Below the pieces are notes generated by a model that was not told where the DNA came from, did no database searches, and was given only the letters and a program-made list of their open reading frames with translations. A program made the translations under genes and the position numbers. This document shows, piece by piece, positions 7,641-12,926 of a stretch of 13,481 nucleotides of DNA (positions are counted from its first letter, which is position 1; each line of letters begins with the position of its first letter). Source of the DNA: Candidatus Dormiibacterota bacterium (GTDB taxonomy: Bacteria > Chloroflexota > Dormibacteria > Aeolococcales > Aeolococcaceae); assembly GCA_003136295.1 (NCBI GenBank), contig PLDZ01000143.1, positions 1-13,481 of the forward strand. Reading direction: 5' to 3'.

Positions 7641-8391
7641 TGATCCAACCCTCGGTACGGGTTGCCAACGCGGCGATCGTTGCATCCGGAAGGCTGAGAT
7701 TCCACACGTCACGAGCGAGCGTGCTGGCCTCATCGATCGTGAATCGGAGATCGTTTGCTCGAACCTCGGCGATCTGGCCGCGGGCGCGCATCCGAGCCAT
7801 GGACAGCGGGGGGTCGATCCGTCCGGCGATGACAAGGTGCACGCCCTCGGGCATGTGCTCGAGAAAGAGGCTCACGCCCTGATGTACGGCCGCGGATTCG
7901 ATGAGGTGGTAGTCGTCGAGGACGAGGACGAATTCGGTGGCGCTGGCTACGAGCGCGTTCACAACCCGGGTGACGATTGCTTCGGGGGTCATCTGATTCG
8001 CTTCAGCGAGCGGGGAGCGGAGCGCCTCGTCGAGCCCTGGGCGCAGGAGGTCGGCAGCTGCGACCAGGTAATGCCAGAACCGTTTCGGATCGTTGTCGTC
8101 CTCGTCTAATGCCACCCATCCGACACGCCGGTGCGTTCCCCGAGCCCACTCGATCAGCAAACTCGTCTTGCCAAACCCGGCCGGGGCGCTAACGAGCGTC
8201 AGGTCCCGGTCAGCAGTACTGTCGAGTCGGGTGAGCAGGCGCGGCCGCGAGAGGAGGTCGGCGCGTGGCCTTGGCACTCGGAACTTGGTCGCCAAAAGCG
8301 CATCGCGATCGATACGCCTCGGCGTCGGGGGCGCGCCAACCACTGTCCCGGCCACCCGGGACGCGGACGCTGCTCCGCTGGCGTGTCGCAT
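7540..8391 (-). CDS. MalT-type LuxR regulator, N-terminal ATPase part (frameshifted)
   Basis: This is the first part of the same regulator. From ATG 8391 it reads ATKFRVPRPRADLLSRPRLL, the classic opening of the family. Walker A follows (SAPAGFGKTS, about residues 68-77), then Walker B (FVLVLDDYH, Asp159-Asp160), and the conserved GRIDPPLSMARMRARGQ. The family frame holds until TRTEGWIT near 7640 and then runs 33 codons out of frame to the stop at 7540. The open frame reaches 8517, but those added residues are Arg/Ala-rich and unlike the family. No good ribosome binding site precedes 8391, and a GTG about 18 codons further in is an alternative. It lies 88 bases after the two-TM miniprotein gene. 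Confidence 0.86.
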   Translation of the reverse strand: MRHASGAASASRVAGTVVGAPPTPRRIDRDALLATKFRVPRPRADLLSRPRLLTRLDSTADRDLTLVSAPAGFGKTSLLIEWARGTHRRVGWVALDEDDNDPKRFWHYLVAAADLLRPGLDEALRSPLAEANQMTPEAIVTRVVNALVASATEFVLVLDDYHLIESAAVHQGVSLFLEHMPEGVHLVIAGRIDPPLSMARMRARGQIAEVRANDLRFTIDEASTLARDVWNLSLPDATIAALATRTEGWITVSTWLGSASGRFPTPRNSSIGSAAVHDTSLTT

Positions 8392-8479
8392 CGCAGCGCC
8401 ATCATCGCAGGCGTGCACCCACCGCCTCTCTGCGTGGGGAGTAGCGAGCCGATTTCGCCTCGGTCGCGCGCTGGCCGCG

Positions 8480-8650
8480 CTACACAAAACAGTTTGCCCC
8501 GATGCCCAGCAGTGCAATGGCCAAGGCGATCACACCCGCTCTCGCGAAATAGATGGCGAAGCCGACAACGATCGCCAGCGTCACGAGAAACTCAGCCACG
8601 GAGAATCGAAGCCCATTCAACGTGTTGTGCTCGCGAATGAGGCGGATCAT
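8480..8650 (-). CDS. Two-TM membrane miniprotein
   Basis: This 56-residue protein starts at ATG 8650. The short charged N-terminus MIRLIREHNTLNGLRF is followed by two membrane spans, about residues 18-35 (AEFLVTLAIVVGFAIYF) and 38-55 (GVIALAIALLGIGANC), joined by a tight Arg-containing turn. I know similar small two-span proteins from actinobacterial and chloroflexal genomes but no function. The frame extends to 8686 with 12 residues that look unlike the rest. No clear ribosome binding site is present. It is the first gene of the minus-strand series, preceding the LuxR-type regulator, and an inverted repeat lies just upstream at 8690-8715. Confidence 0.6.
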   Translation of the reverse strand: MIRLIREHNTLNGLRFSVAEFLVTLAIVVGFAIYFARAGVIALAIALLGIGANCFV

Positions 8651-8689
8651 CGGACAATTGTCGTGAGGCCCGTAAGCAGACGGCAAGTA

Positions 8690-8715
8690 AACCTGACGTG
8701 GTGGTGGGTCAGGTT
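8690..8715. promoter_or_regulatory. 8-bp perfect inverted repeat, candidate operator
   Basis: AACCTGAC (8690-8697) and GTCAGGTT (8708-8715) are perfect 8-bp arms around a 10-bp spacer. The site lies 40-65 bases upstream of the first minus-strand gene (start 8650), where promoter control would act. Arm spacing of about 18 bp centre to centre fits a dimeric HTH regulator reading successive major grooves. Autoregulation by the LuxR-type protein is an inference. Confidence 0.4.
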
Positions 8716-8845
8716 GAGAAGGACAGCTCTTCGCGGTGCCGCTAGTCCGATCTGCCGAGTGGCCCTGGGACCTGATACCGCCGAGGAGCTAGCTATGCGG
8801 ATGCTGTCCCGCCGCCGGAGAGGATTAGTCACGTCAGATCGGTGT

Positions 8846-8875
8846 TTGACGCCTTCGGCGCGCTTGCGGTATGGT
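8846..8875 (+). promoter_or_regulatory. Sigma-70-like promoter on the plus strand
   Basis: TTGACG (8846-8851) and TATGGT (8870-8875) are separated by 18 bases and match five of six and four of six consensus positions. Transcription would begin near 8882. No plus-strand protein gene follows; a hairpin-rich segment does, so the transcript would be a small RNA. It points away from the regulator operon. Confidence 0.45.
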
Positions 8876-8881
8876 TTGCCG

Positions 8882-9008
8882 ACCGGGGGTACGAGCCGAG
8901 TCAACGGGGGGCGGCCAGGTCAAACAACCTGGTCGGAACGGGGCTTCTGTCCGACCGGTTAGCGAGACCTCGCCGCCCACCCATCGTGGCGTGGGCGGCG
9001 GGTCCCGC
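8882..9008 (+). ncRNA. Candidate small RNA with strong hairpins
   Basis: Downstream of the promoter-like site are three stems. CCAGGT/ACCTGG lies at 8915-8932 with a 6-base loop. GGTCGGA/TCCGACC spans about 8931-8956. A GC hairpin has arms CGCCGCCCAC and GTGGGCGGCG, about 8970-9000. The first two share the GG at 8931-8932, so they cannot both form fully and could be alternative structures. The last hairpin could terminate transcription, though no T-tract follows. Protein translations of this stretch look like noise. I match it to no known RNA family. This is prediction only. Confidence 0.3.
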
Positions 9009-9269
9009 GCCATTCGACCCCCGGATCGGTTCGACTCAGGAACGCTTCCTGCTGCAAGTGCCTACTGTGAGAGTCGATCTCGCGGTGGCGGCATCTCCGG
9101 TCAAAAGACCCAACGCTTCTCAACGATCTGGCGAGCGCGGCGACGGATACCCGTCCCGTGGGACGCCGACTCTCGCTTTGGGCGCGCCAACGCCCTCTCC
9201 TGGGCTCGAACCTGGTGACCGGCCAAGTCTGCAGCACGACCGCGGATCAGATCGTGGCCACGAGCTATC

Positions 9270-9902
9270 TCAGGATCGGTGCACGGCCTGAGCCGCGATG
9301 CTGTCCTCGCGGGACCGGAGTCGAGTGACTGCCGCAGCGATGTTCTCTTCGAGGCGCTGGTAGAAGCGCTGGCGCTGCGAGATGTCGATGGCCGCGCCGA
9401 CCTCCACGCCCTGCGAGCGGCGAGCGATCCACGGCGGCACGGTATCGGCAACCATCTCAGCGGCGACGCGGACGCGCACGCGCGATTGGTCATCTTCAGC
9501 GACGTGCACGGTCACCGCGAGGACCCGTCCGGTGGGTTCGACGATCCGCCAGCTCCGTTCCCAGCGTGCCCGTCGCCACTGGTCATGGATGAGGTGAACC
9601 GCGTCGTCGACGATCAGGCGCTCGCCGGGGCGGATCGGGCCTGCGAGCAGGCTGCGAATGTCCTTGTCGAGGTCGCGGACGATGCAGTTGACCAGCGCCG
9701 GTCCGCGATCGGCGACGTCGGGGAGGCCGCGCGGGTTCTGGGCAAGCTCGCCGATCGCCACCAGGGTGCCCGCGTGGCGCCTGCAGTATGGGACTCCCGC
9801 GACGGACACACTGTGGGCGGAGCAGAACGCGGTTGAGCACGACTGTCCCCGGCGATCCGTGTAGGTGCAGGGATCCGCCGCCTGGCTCGAGCACGCGCTC
9901 AT
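9270..9902 (-). CDS. Cys/His-rich N-terminal domain protein of unknown function
   Basis: From ATG 9902 this gives 210 residues. The first ~45 hold a compact metal-site pattern: CTYTDRRGQSCSTAFCSAH followed by PYCRRHAGT. This is C-x(9)-C-x(4)-C-x(2)-H then C-x(2)-H, like a treble-clef or B-box-type knuckle. The remainder is a soluble alpha/beta region with GPIRPGERLIVDDAVHLIHD, a strand-rich RVLAVTVHVAEDDQSRVRVR, and a C-terminal helix. I do not recognise a named family. The open frame reaches 10115, but the extra part is Arg/Cys noise; ATG 9947 is another possible start, and neither has a strong ribosome binding site. It stands alone, with non-coding stretches on both sides. Nucleic-acid or protein binding is a guess. 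Confidence 0.6.
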   Translation of the reverse strand: MSACSSQAADPCTYTDRRGQSCSTAFCSAHSVSVAGVPYCRRHAGTLVAIGELAQNPRGLPDVADRGPALVNCIVRDLDKDIRSLLAGPIRPGERLIVDDAVHLIHDQWRRARWERSWRIVEPTGRVLAVTVHVAEDDQSRVRVRVAAEMVADTVPPWIARRSQGVEVGAAIDISQRQRFYQRLEENIAAAVTRLRSREDSIAAQAVHRS

Positions 9903-10519
9903 GCTGCACAGGGTTCGGGCGGAGGGGAGCGAAGCGAGTGGTGCCATGCCCTCGTGCTGGCTCCGGCAGAAGCGGGCAGGCATCCGCACGACGCGACTGC
10001 GCCACCCCTCGTCCCGGGTCACGCAGACCCTGTCCATGTCGCCACGGCACGTCCCCCAGTCCCACCGTTTCGCGCGGCTCCCCGGCCCCGCGTCACTGCA
10101 TATATGGGACCGCACGCAACCCGCGCGCGGTTCGACGTGCGATGGGTTGTGCTGCCACGTTACCGGCTGGTGACCCGGTGTCAGGATTGAGCCTGGAAGG
10201 TCGAGTCGCGTTCCGCGTCGACCCCTGCATCAATTGCCGGATGGTCGCCGACGCATGGACCGTCGACAGAGAGCCCGCTCGACCAGAACGCGCAGCTGGG
10301 TGGGCTCCGGCTGCCGCGTTCCGGCTCGCGACCCGAAGCACGTGTCACGCGGGCGCACCGCGTGACATCTTGCCCCCGACAAGCCCGTGAGCGGCTGCCT
10401 TCGCGGCTACGGGCTCGCTTGGCCGGCATATATGGATCGGTCAGCTTCGGCCAGGACTGCCTCATCACCGACCGCCTGCTCGTCGGGGGGTCAGCGTCGG
10501 GGTTTGGCTATATTCCGAT
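9903..10519. other. Long gap without a convincing gene; palindromes present
   Basis: Translations in all frames are Arg/Pro/Ala-rich without motifs, apart from a short CINC-containing plus frame near 10230 that I cannot extend into a gene. The clear structures are the 10-bp perfect inverted repeat at 10343-10367 and a 7-bp stem AGCCCGT/ACGGGCT at 10382-10415. Two copies of GCATATATGG are also present, at 10099 and 10426. Confidence 0.45.
10343..10367. repeat. Perfect 10-bp inverted repeat with 5-base loop
   Basis: TGTCACGCGG (10343-10352) and CCGCGTGACA (10358-10367) are exact reverse complements around GCGCA. A G:T pair can extend the stem. TCTTG follows on the plus strand, too little for a normal terminator. 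It could be a protein binding site, an RNA hairpin, or the terminator of a degraded gene. No plus-strand gene ends here. Confidence 0.6.
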
Positions 10520-10683
10520 GGGGCTAAGGTGCCCCTTGGCGAGATCGACCGGGGCGGAACGGGAAGCGGGATTTTAACCCGCTGGCCGGCGAATCGCCCG
10601 GGTCAATTACGATGTCCCACCAACCTAGAGACTCATTCCCTTCCTGAAGAGGCCCCTGGCGGTGCGCTAGGGGTCTCGCTTTA
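10520..10683 (+). ncRNA. Candidate small RNA: multi-hairpin segment ending in a terminator
   Basis: TATATT (10509-10514) stands six bases before the first stem but has no good -35. The segment holds GGGGC/GCCCC (10520-10535), AGCGGG/CCCGCT around the loop ATTTTAA (10565-10583), a GGCG/CGCC stem just after, and finally the terminator at 10649-10683. No reading frame through it resembles a protein. The ATTTTAA stem-loop looks like a tRNA anticodon arm, but D-arm, T-arm and acceptor do not fit. Nothing known matches it from memory. Confidence 0.3.
10649..10683 (+). terminator. Rho-independent-type terminator without an upstream gene
   Basis: Arms GAGGCCCCT (10649-10657) and AGGGGTCTC (10669-10677) pair over 9 bp with one G:T, with an 11-base loop and GCTTT after the stem. 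Its sequence resembles the pilin terminator at 11386. No plus-strand protein gene precedes it, so it ends an RNA, an attenuated leader or a lost gene. Confidence 0.5.
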
Positions 10684-10711
10684 CGTTTCGACGCTCGTCC
10701 GAAGGGAAAAA

Positions 10712-10876
10712 GCGGCGCCCTGCAGGCGAAAGCAGGTCCTGGGGCGCCGCCGCAACGGGGAGAAGATCCAATGGTCCCGGTTGGACGGGAAGCCGCGGCC
10801 CGATGCGTCCGATCCGCCGCTCCCCGTCCGGTGGGCTGGGCTTGCAGGACTGCCGGCATCGAGAGAAAGGCACCGG
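10712..10876 (+). other. Highly structured GC-rich stretch before the pilin gene
   Basis: Three long-range perfect stems follow each other. GCGGCGCCC/GGGCGCCGC joins 10712-10720 to 10742-10750 and encloses a GCGAAAGC element. ACGGGGAG/CTCCCCGT joins 10755-10762 to 10820-10827, with an inner TCCCG/CGGGA hairpin. CCGGTG/CACCGG joins 10828-10833 to 10871-10876. The helices abut with almost no gap, an arrangement seen in folded RNAs rather than in coding DNA. I compared it by eye with c-di-GMP, cobalamin, c-di-AMP, TPP, glycine and RNase P motifs and found no proper match. It may be a leader of the pilin transcript or a separate RNA. Confidence 0.4.
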
Positions 10877-11067
10877 ATCAGTAAAGCCCCCCGGCCCGAA
10901 CTGTGACCGGCTGGCACCGCGCCCGTCGGTCCGTCAACGTACCGAGGGGACCGGGCGCGGGCGTGCAACCGTCTGCGTGAAGCTCCGAAACTCCATACCC
11001 CTCTTGGGCCCTGCAGCGCGTCGGGTCTTTGTCGTGACCACCATGGCGCTCGGTGATGCGCTTGTCA

Positions 11068-11116
11068 CCTGGGCGCTGCCCAGGATGCGACGTCCCGTCA
11101 CAACGACTTACGGGAC
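11068..11116 (+). promoter_or_regulatory. Two adjacent hairpins upstream of the pilin
   Basis: CCTGGGC-GCT-GCCCAGG (11068-11084) has a 7-bp stem and a 3-base loop. GTCCCGT/ACGGGAC (11092-11098 with 11110-11116) has a 7-bp stem and an 11-base loop. Both lie 60-110 bases before the pilin start, within the probable untranslated leader. They may govern attenuation, RNA stability or protein binding. Confidence 0.4.
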
Positions 11117-11177
11117 TCTTCAGGTCGCAAACGCATGCTCAGACCATTCATTCAGTCGTTCGCCAAGGAGACCCGCG

Positions 11178-11381
11178 GTGCAGTGCAACTACCTTCGATG
11201 CCGAGAGTTCGCTCTCAATCAACTGGAGAAACTACAGGAGCGCCCGGAGAGTGGGCAGGGGATGGTTGAGTACGCACTCATCCTGGTCCTCATCGCTGTC
11301 GTCGTGATCGTGATCCTGACGACCGTCGGACATCGCGTCAATAACATCTTCTCGAACATCAGCCACGGGCTCAGCACCTGA
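11178..11381 (+). CDS. Flp/Fap-type pilin subunit (Tad system)
   Basis: This 67-residue prepilin starts at GTG 11178, with AAGGAG 7 bases upstream. The leader ends in RPESG and is followed by QGMVEYALILVLIAVVVIVI, the Flp signature: a Gly before the cleavage point, Glu at position +5 and Tyr at +6, then a hydrophobic helix. A TadV/CpaA-type prepilin peptidase would cut after PESG. The mature part (VGHRVNNIFSNISHGLST) is very short, as usual for Flp. It would assemble into thin adhesive pili, but no tad/cpa assembly genes are in the window, so this is an orphan pilin locus. A strong terminator follows directly, so it is monocistronic. A second, out-of-frame start region lies just upstream (see findings). 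Confidence 0.88.
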   Translation: MQCNYLRCREFALNQLEKLQERPESGQGMVEYALILVLIAVVVIVILTTVGHRVNNIFSNISHGLST

Positions 11382-11385
11382 GAGG

Positions 11386-11419
11386 AGGCCCCCGGCAGCG
11401 CGTCGGGGGCCTTTCGTTT
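11386..11419 (+). terminator. Strong rho-independent terminator of the pilin gene
   Basis: AGGCCCCCGGC (11386-11396) pairs over 11 bp with GTCGGGGGCCT (11402-11412, one G:T) around a 5-base loop, followed by TTCGTTT. It begins 4 bases after the pilin stop. The minus-strand Cys-rich frame ends at 11418, so the hairpin may serve both directions. Confidence 0.85.
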
Positions 11420-11567
11420 AACCGGGGACGTTCGGGTGGCGCGTGACCCCGGGGTGGCACCACGAGTGACGCCGCTCGCCTTCCAGTTGATAGTTGTCGA
11501 TTGTCGATTCCACCCGCTTGTCGCATTTGACGCAGCGCGGGTCGTCGCCGGAGCGCCTGCGCTCCGC
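11418..11567 (-). pseudogene. Start-less zinc-ribbon protein fragment
   Basis: On the minus strand, 49 codons read DDPRCVKCDKRVESTIDNYQ followed by LEGERRHSWCHPGVTRHPNV and end at TAA 11420-11418. CxxC plus a later WCHPG gives a likely metal-binding site, and the codon choice is protein-like. No ATG, GTG or TTG lies between the upstream in-frame TAA (11570-11568) and the first Cys pair, so it cannot start as written. It looks like the C-terminal end of a small gene whose N-terminus was lost or is split by that stop. Its stop falls at the pilin terminator, as expected for a convergent gene end. Confidence 0.5.
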
Positions 11568-11573
11568 TTAGCC

Positions 11574-11678
11574 CTCCACTTCGCGGGCGAGCCCACGTCC
11601 ATCAACAACCAGGGATTTCTGGACGGCGCGGTCGAGACCGGCGTGCGTGTGGCTAAGGAGATCTTCGCGGAGCTCTAA
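11574..11678 (+). pseudogene. C-terminal remnant of a flavin amine oxidase
   Basis: Plus-strand codons 11574-11678 read LHFAGEPTSINNQGFLDGAV and then ETGVRVAKEIFAEL before a stop. This is the FAD-binding C-terminal signature of flavin-containing monoamine oxidases, '(F/H)FAGE.TS....G...GA.etG.raA.ei'. A whole enzyme has about 450 residues; only the last ~34 remain. The reading frame upstream to 11436 has no further similarity, so the rest was deleted. It shows that this area has suffered rearrangement. I am fairly sure of the family. Confidence 0.6.
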
Positions 11679-11689
11679 GCCGGCGGCAA

Positions 11690-11816
11690 ACGCACGCTCG
11701 CGGACGCCGTGGGCCCGTTCGAGGGCGATCACCGTCGCGGACCCCAGCGTGCAATTAATACACCTGAACCGTTGAGCGTGGCGGGAGCGGCGTCGACTGA
11801 GCCGGCTTGACGTCAC
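11690..11816 (-). pseudogene. Small FRCxxCTLG protein, partial copy
   Basis: From GTG 11816 the minus strand reads SRHAQRFRCINCTLGSATVI and then ALERAHGVRERAFAAGLELR, a CxxC knuckle followed by a helix. The same knuckle (FRCVKCTLG) occurs in the gene at 12887-13210, and 28 bases around it are nearly identical. The frame stays open to 11568, but from about 11678 on it lies antisense to the amine oxidase remnant, so only the first part is likely to be real. It is divergent from the gene at 11836, whose start is 19 bases away. It may be a short gene or a relic. Confidence 0.4.
11742..11769. repeat. 28-bp near-identical repeat, copy 1
   Basis: It matches 13064-13091 at 26 of 28 positions in the same orientation, sharing CCCCAGCGTGCA, TTAA and ACACCTGAAC. 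Read on the minus strand it encodes FRCINCTLG. The high DNA identity with divergent flanks suggests a recent local duplication or strong constraint on the knuckle. Confidence 0.7.
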
Positions 11817-11835
11817 GTCGTCGTAGGATCGCGAG

Positions 11836-12246
11836 GTGAAGGCTGGGCGCCGGTTTCAGTGCTATGCATGTGGCGGAGATACCGGGATGGTCACCTTGTC
11901 AGGACCTGGTGAGCCAGTGCCAATTCCAGCCGGGATCAAGGGTATGCCGCCCGGACATGAAAACTTTGGGAGGCGGCTAGGCTACGCGTCGATTGTCCTC
12001 GAGGAGTTTGGCTCATCAATGTTGATCGGATGCACGCCCTTGCAGCTCGACGAGTATGCGCGAGTCATCGAGCTGGGGACTGCTGCAGAGTTGTACGCAC
12101 TCGATCGCGAAGCATGCCCGTACTGGTGTAACCAATGTTCGCACTGCTACTGCCGGAGGCATTGGACGATGGATGTGCGCACGACCCGAGACAACTTCTA
12201 TGCGCACTGTCCCGAGGGACATATCCGCAAGCTCTGGGGAGACTAG
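11836..12246 (+). CDS. Cys-rich protein of unknown function, zinc-binding likely
   Basis: This is a 136-residue protein. An N-terminal CxxC pair (QCYACGGD, Cys9/Cys12) is separated by a ~80-residue alpha/beta middle from a dense C-terminal cluster: CPYWCNQCSHCYCRRHW (Cys94, 98, 101, 104, 106, His109) and CPEGH (Cys125, His128). The end '..F(Y)..CP.GH.r.l.d' resembles small actinobacterial proteins of unknown role that bind zinc through CxxC...HW...CPxGH. The GTG 11836 start has AGGA 7 bases upstream. It converges with the HNH gene, 71 bases away. Candidate roles include an immunity protein or nucleic-acid binding, but nothing here decides. No cysteine seems lost. Confidence 0.72.
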   Translation: MKAGRRFQCYACGGDTGMVTLSGPGEPVPIPAGIKGMPPGHENFGRRLGYASIVLEEFGSSMLIGCTPLQLDEYARVIELGTAAELYALDREACPYWCNQCSHCYCRRHWTMDVRTTRDNFYAHCPEGHIRKLWGD

Positions 12247-12317
12247 GCTCCGCCGCGAACACAGTCGGAGTCGACAACCAGCCACTCGGTATTTGCGGGA
12301 GCTCGTAGGGACGGCTG

Positions 12318-12926
12318 TTATACGCCGAATGCCCCTAGCCAGCGTAGGTGGGCTCCGCCCGCAGGACCGCCGGCTGCGTCCCAGAGTTGACGATAGAGAC
12401 CGGTAAGCCCGTCCCAGTCCGTGTCCGGGATGGATAAGGGCGGCGGCCAGCCCAACTGCTCAAGCGATAGATCTGCCTTGGAGGCATTGCACGGCCAACA
12501 TGCGGTCACAAGATTCTCATCGGCGTTCCAATCGCCACCCCACGCGCCCGGATTCATATGATCGACGACCGGACTGCGAGTGATCACGGCCGGATGCGTA
12601 ACGCCCCCTTTCCAGTTGGGGTGATAAGGGAAGCTCAGGGGGTAGAGACGGCCGAGCAGAGCCATGATCGGCGTGGGGATCGTCTTGCGAGCGCAGTAGC
12701 GGCAGGAGAAGTGATCACGCTTGAATACGCGTGCTGCGGTGGCCAGGGGGACACCAGGGCGACGAGAGATGATTTGAGGTGGGTAGGCGATCGGTTCGAG
12801 CGCCGCGGCTCCGCTGGCGATGCCCTCGGACAACACGGCTCGGATCGCGGCCTCGATATAGGTCGGATAGTCGTCAACGGGTGGATTCACCGGCAGTATG
12901 TTGACCTCGCCGCATTGATACCGCAC
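12318..12926 (-). CDS. HNH endonuclease-like protein
   Basis: This 202-residue protein carries a C-terminal HNH (beta-beta-alpha metal) nuclease fold. It has a zinc knuckle at DHFSCRYCARK (Cys75, Cys78) and the catalytic strand VVDHMNPGAWGG (Asp122, His123). The recognition helix is NADENLVTACWPCNASKAD, with Asn138 and the second knuckle pair Cys143/Cys146. These are all the residues expected for an active metal-dependent DNA nickase/nuclease. A ~35-residue insertion sits between the knuckle and the DH strand. The first ~70 residues match nothing I know and may bind DNA. The start at GTG 12926 has no good ribosome binding site and overlaps the preceding Cys-rich frame by 40 bases, so a later start is possible. 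Roles of such stand-alone HNH proteins include restriction, homing or phage functions; no partner is present. Confidence 0.82.
   Translation of the reverse strand: MRYQCGEVNILPVNPPVDDYPTYIEAAIRAVLSEGIASGAAALEPIAYPPQIISRRPGVPLATAARVFKRDHFSCRYCARKTIPTPIMALLGRLYPLSFPYHPNWKGGVTHPAVITRSPVVDHMNPGAWGGDWNADENLVTACWPCNASKADLSLEQLGWPPPLSIPDTDWDGLTGLYRQLWDAAGGPAGGAHLRWLGAFGV

Noticed and set aside
8093..8962. 289-codon plus frame
   Set aside because: Antisense to the regulator ATPase part and the miniprotein gene; no motif and Arg/Ser-rich.
9196..9275. tRNA-like stretch on the minus strand (GGTTCGAGCC near 9200-9215 and TAGCTC near 9265)
   Set aside because: The T-stem has a mismatch, no D- or anticodon stem of proper size forms, and no 7-bp acceptor pairing exists.
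8842..9291. 149-codon plus frame downstream of the promoter-like site
   Set aside because: Translation lacks any domain and changes composition along its length; the segment folds as RNA instead.
10181..10390. Plus-frame CINC motif near 10230 as another zinc-ribbon gene
   Set aside because: A second Cys pair at suitable spacing is missing and the frame around it is Ala/Arg/Pro noise.
10565..10623. tRNA-Lys-like anticodon arm (AGCGGG-ATTTTAA-CCCGCT) followed by CCACCA
   Set aside because: No T-loop TTCRA, no matching acceptor strand and no D-stem. Kept only as a hairpin of the RNA candidate.
10870..10920. Resemblance to cobalamin (ACTGTGACCGG) or c-di-AMP (GCCCGAAC) riboswitch boxes
   Set aside because: Only isolated words match; the remaining conserved core elements of either class are missing.
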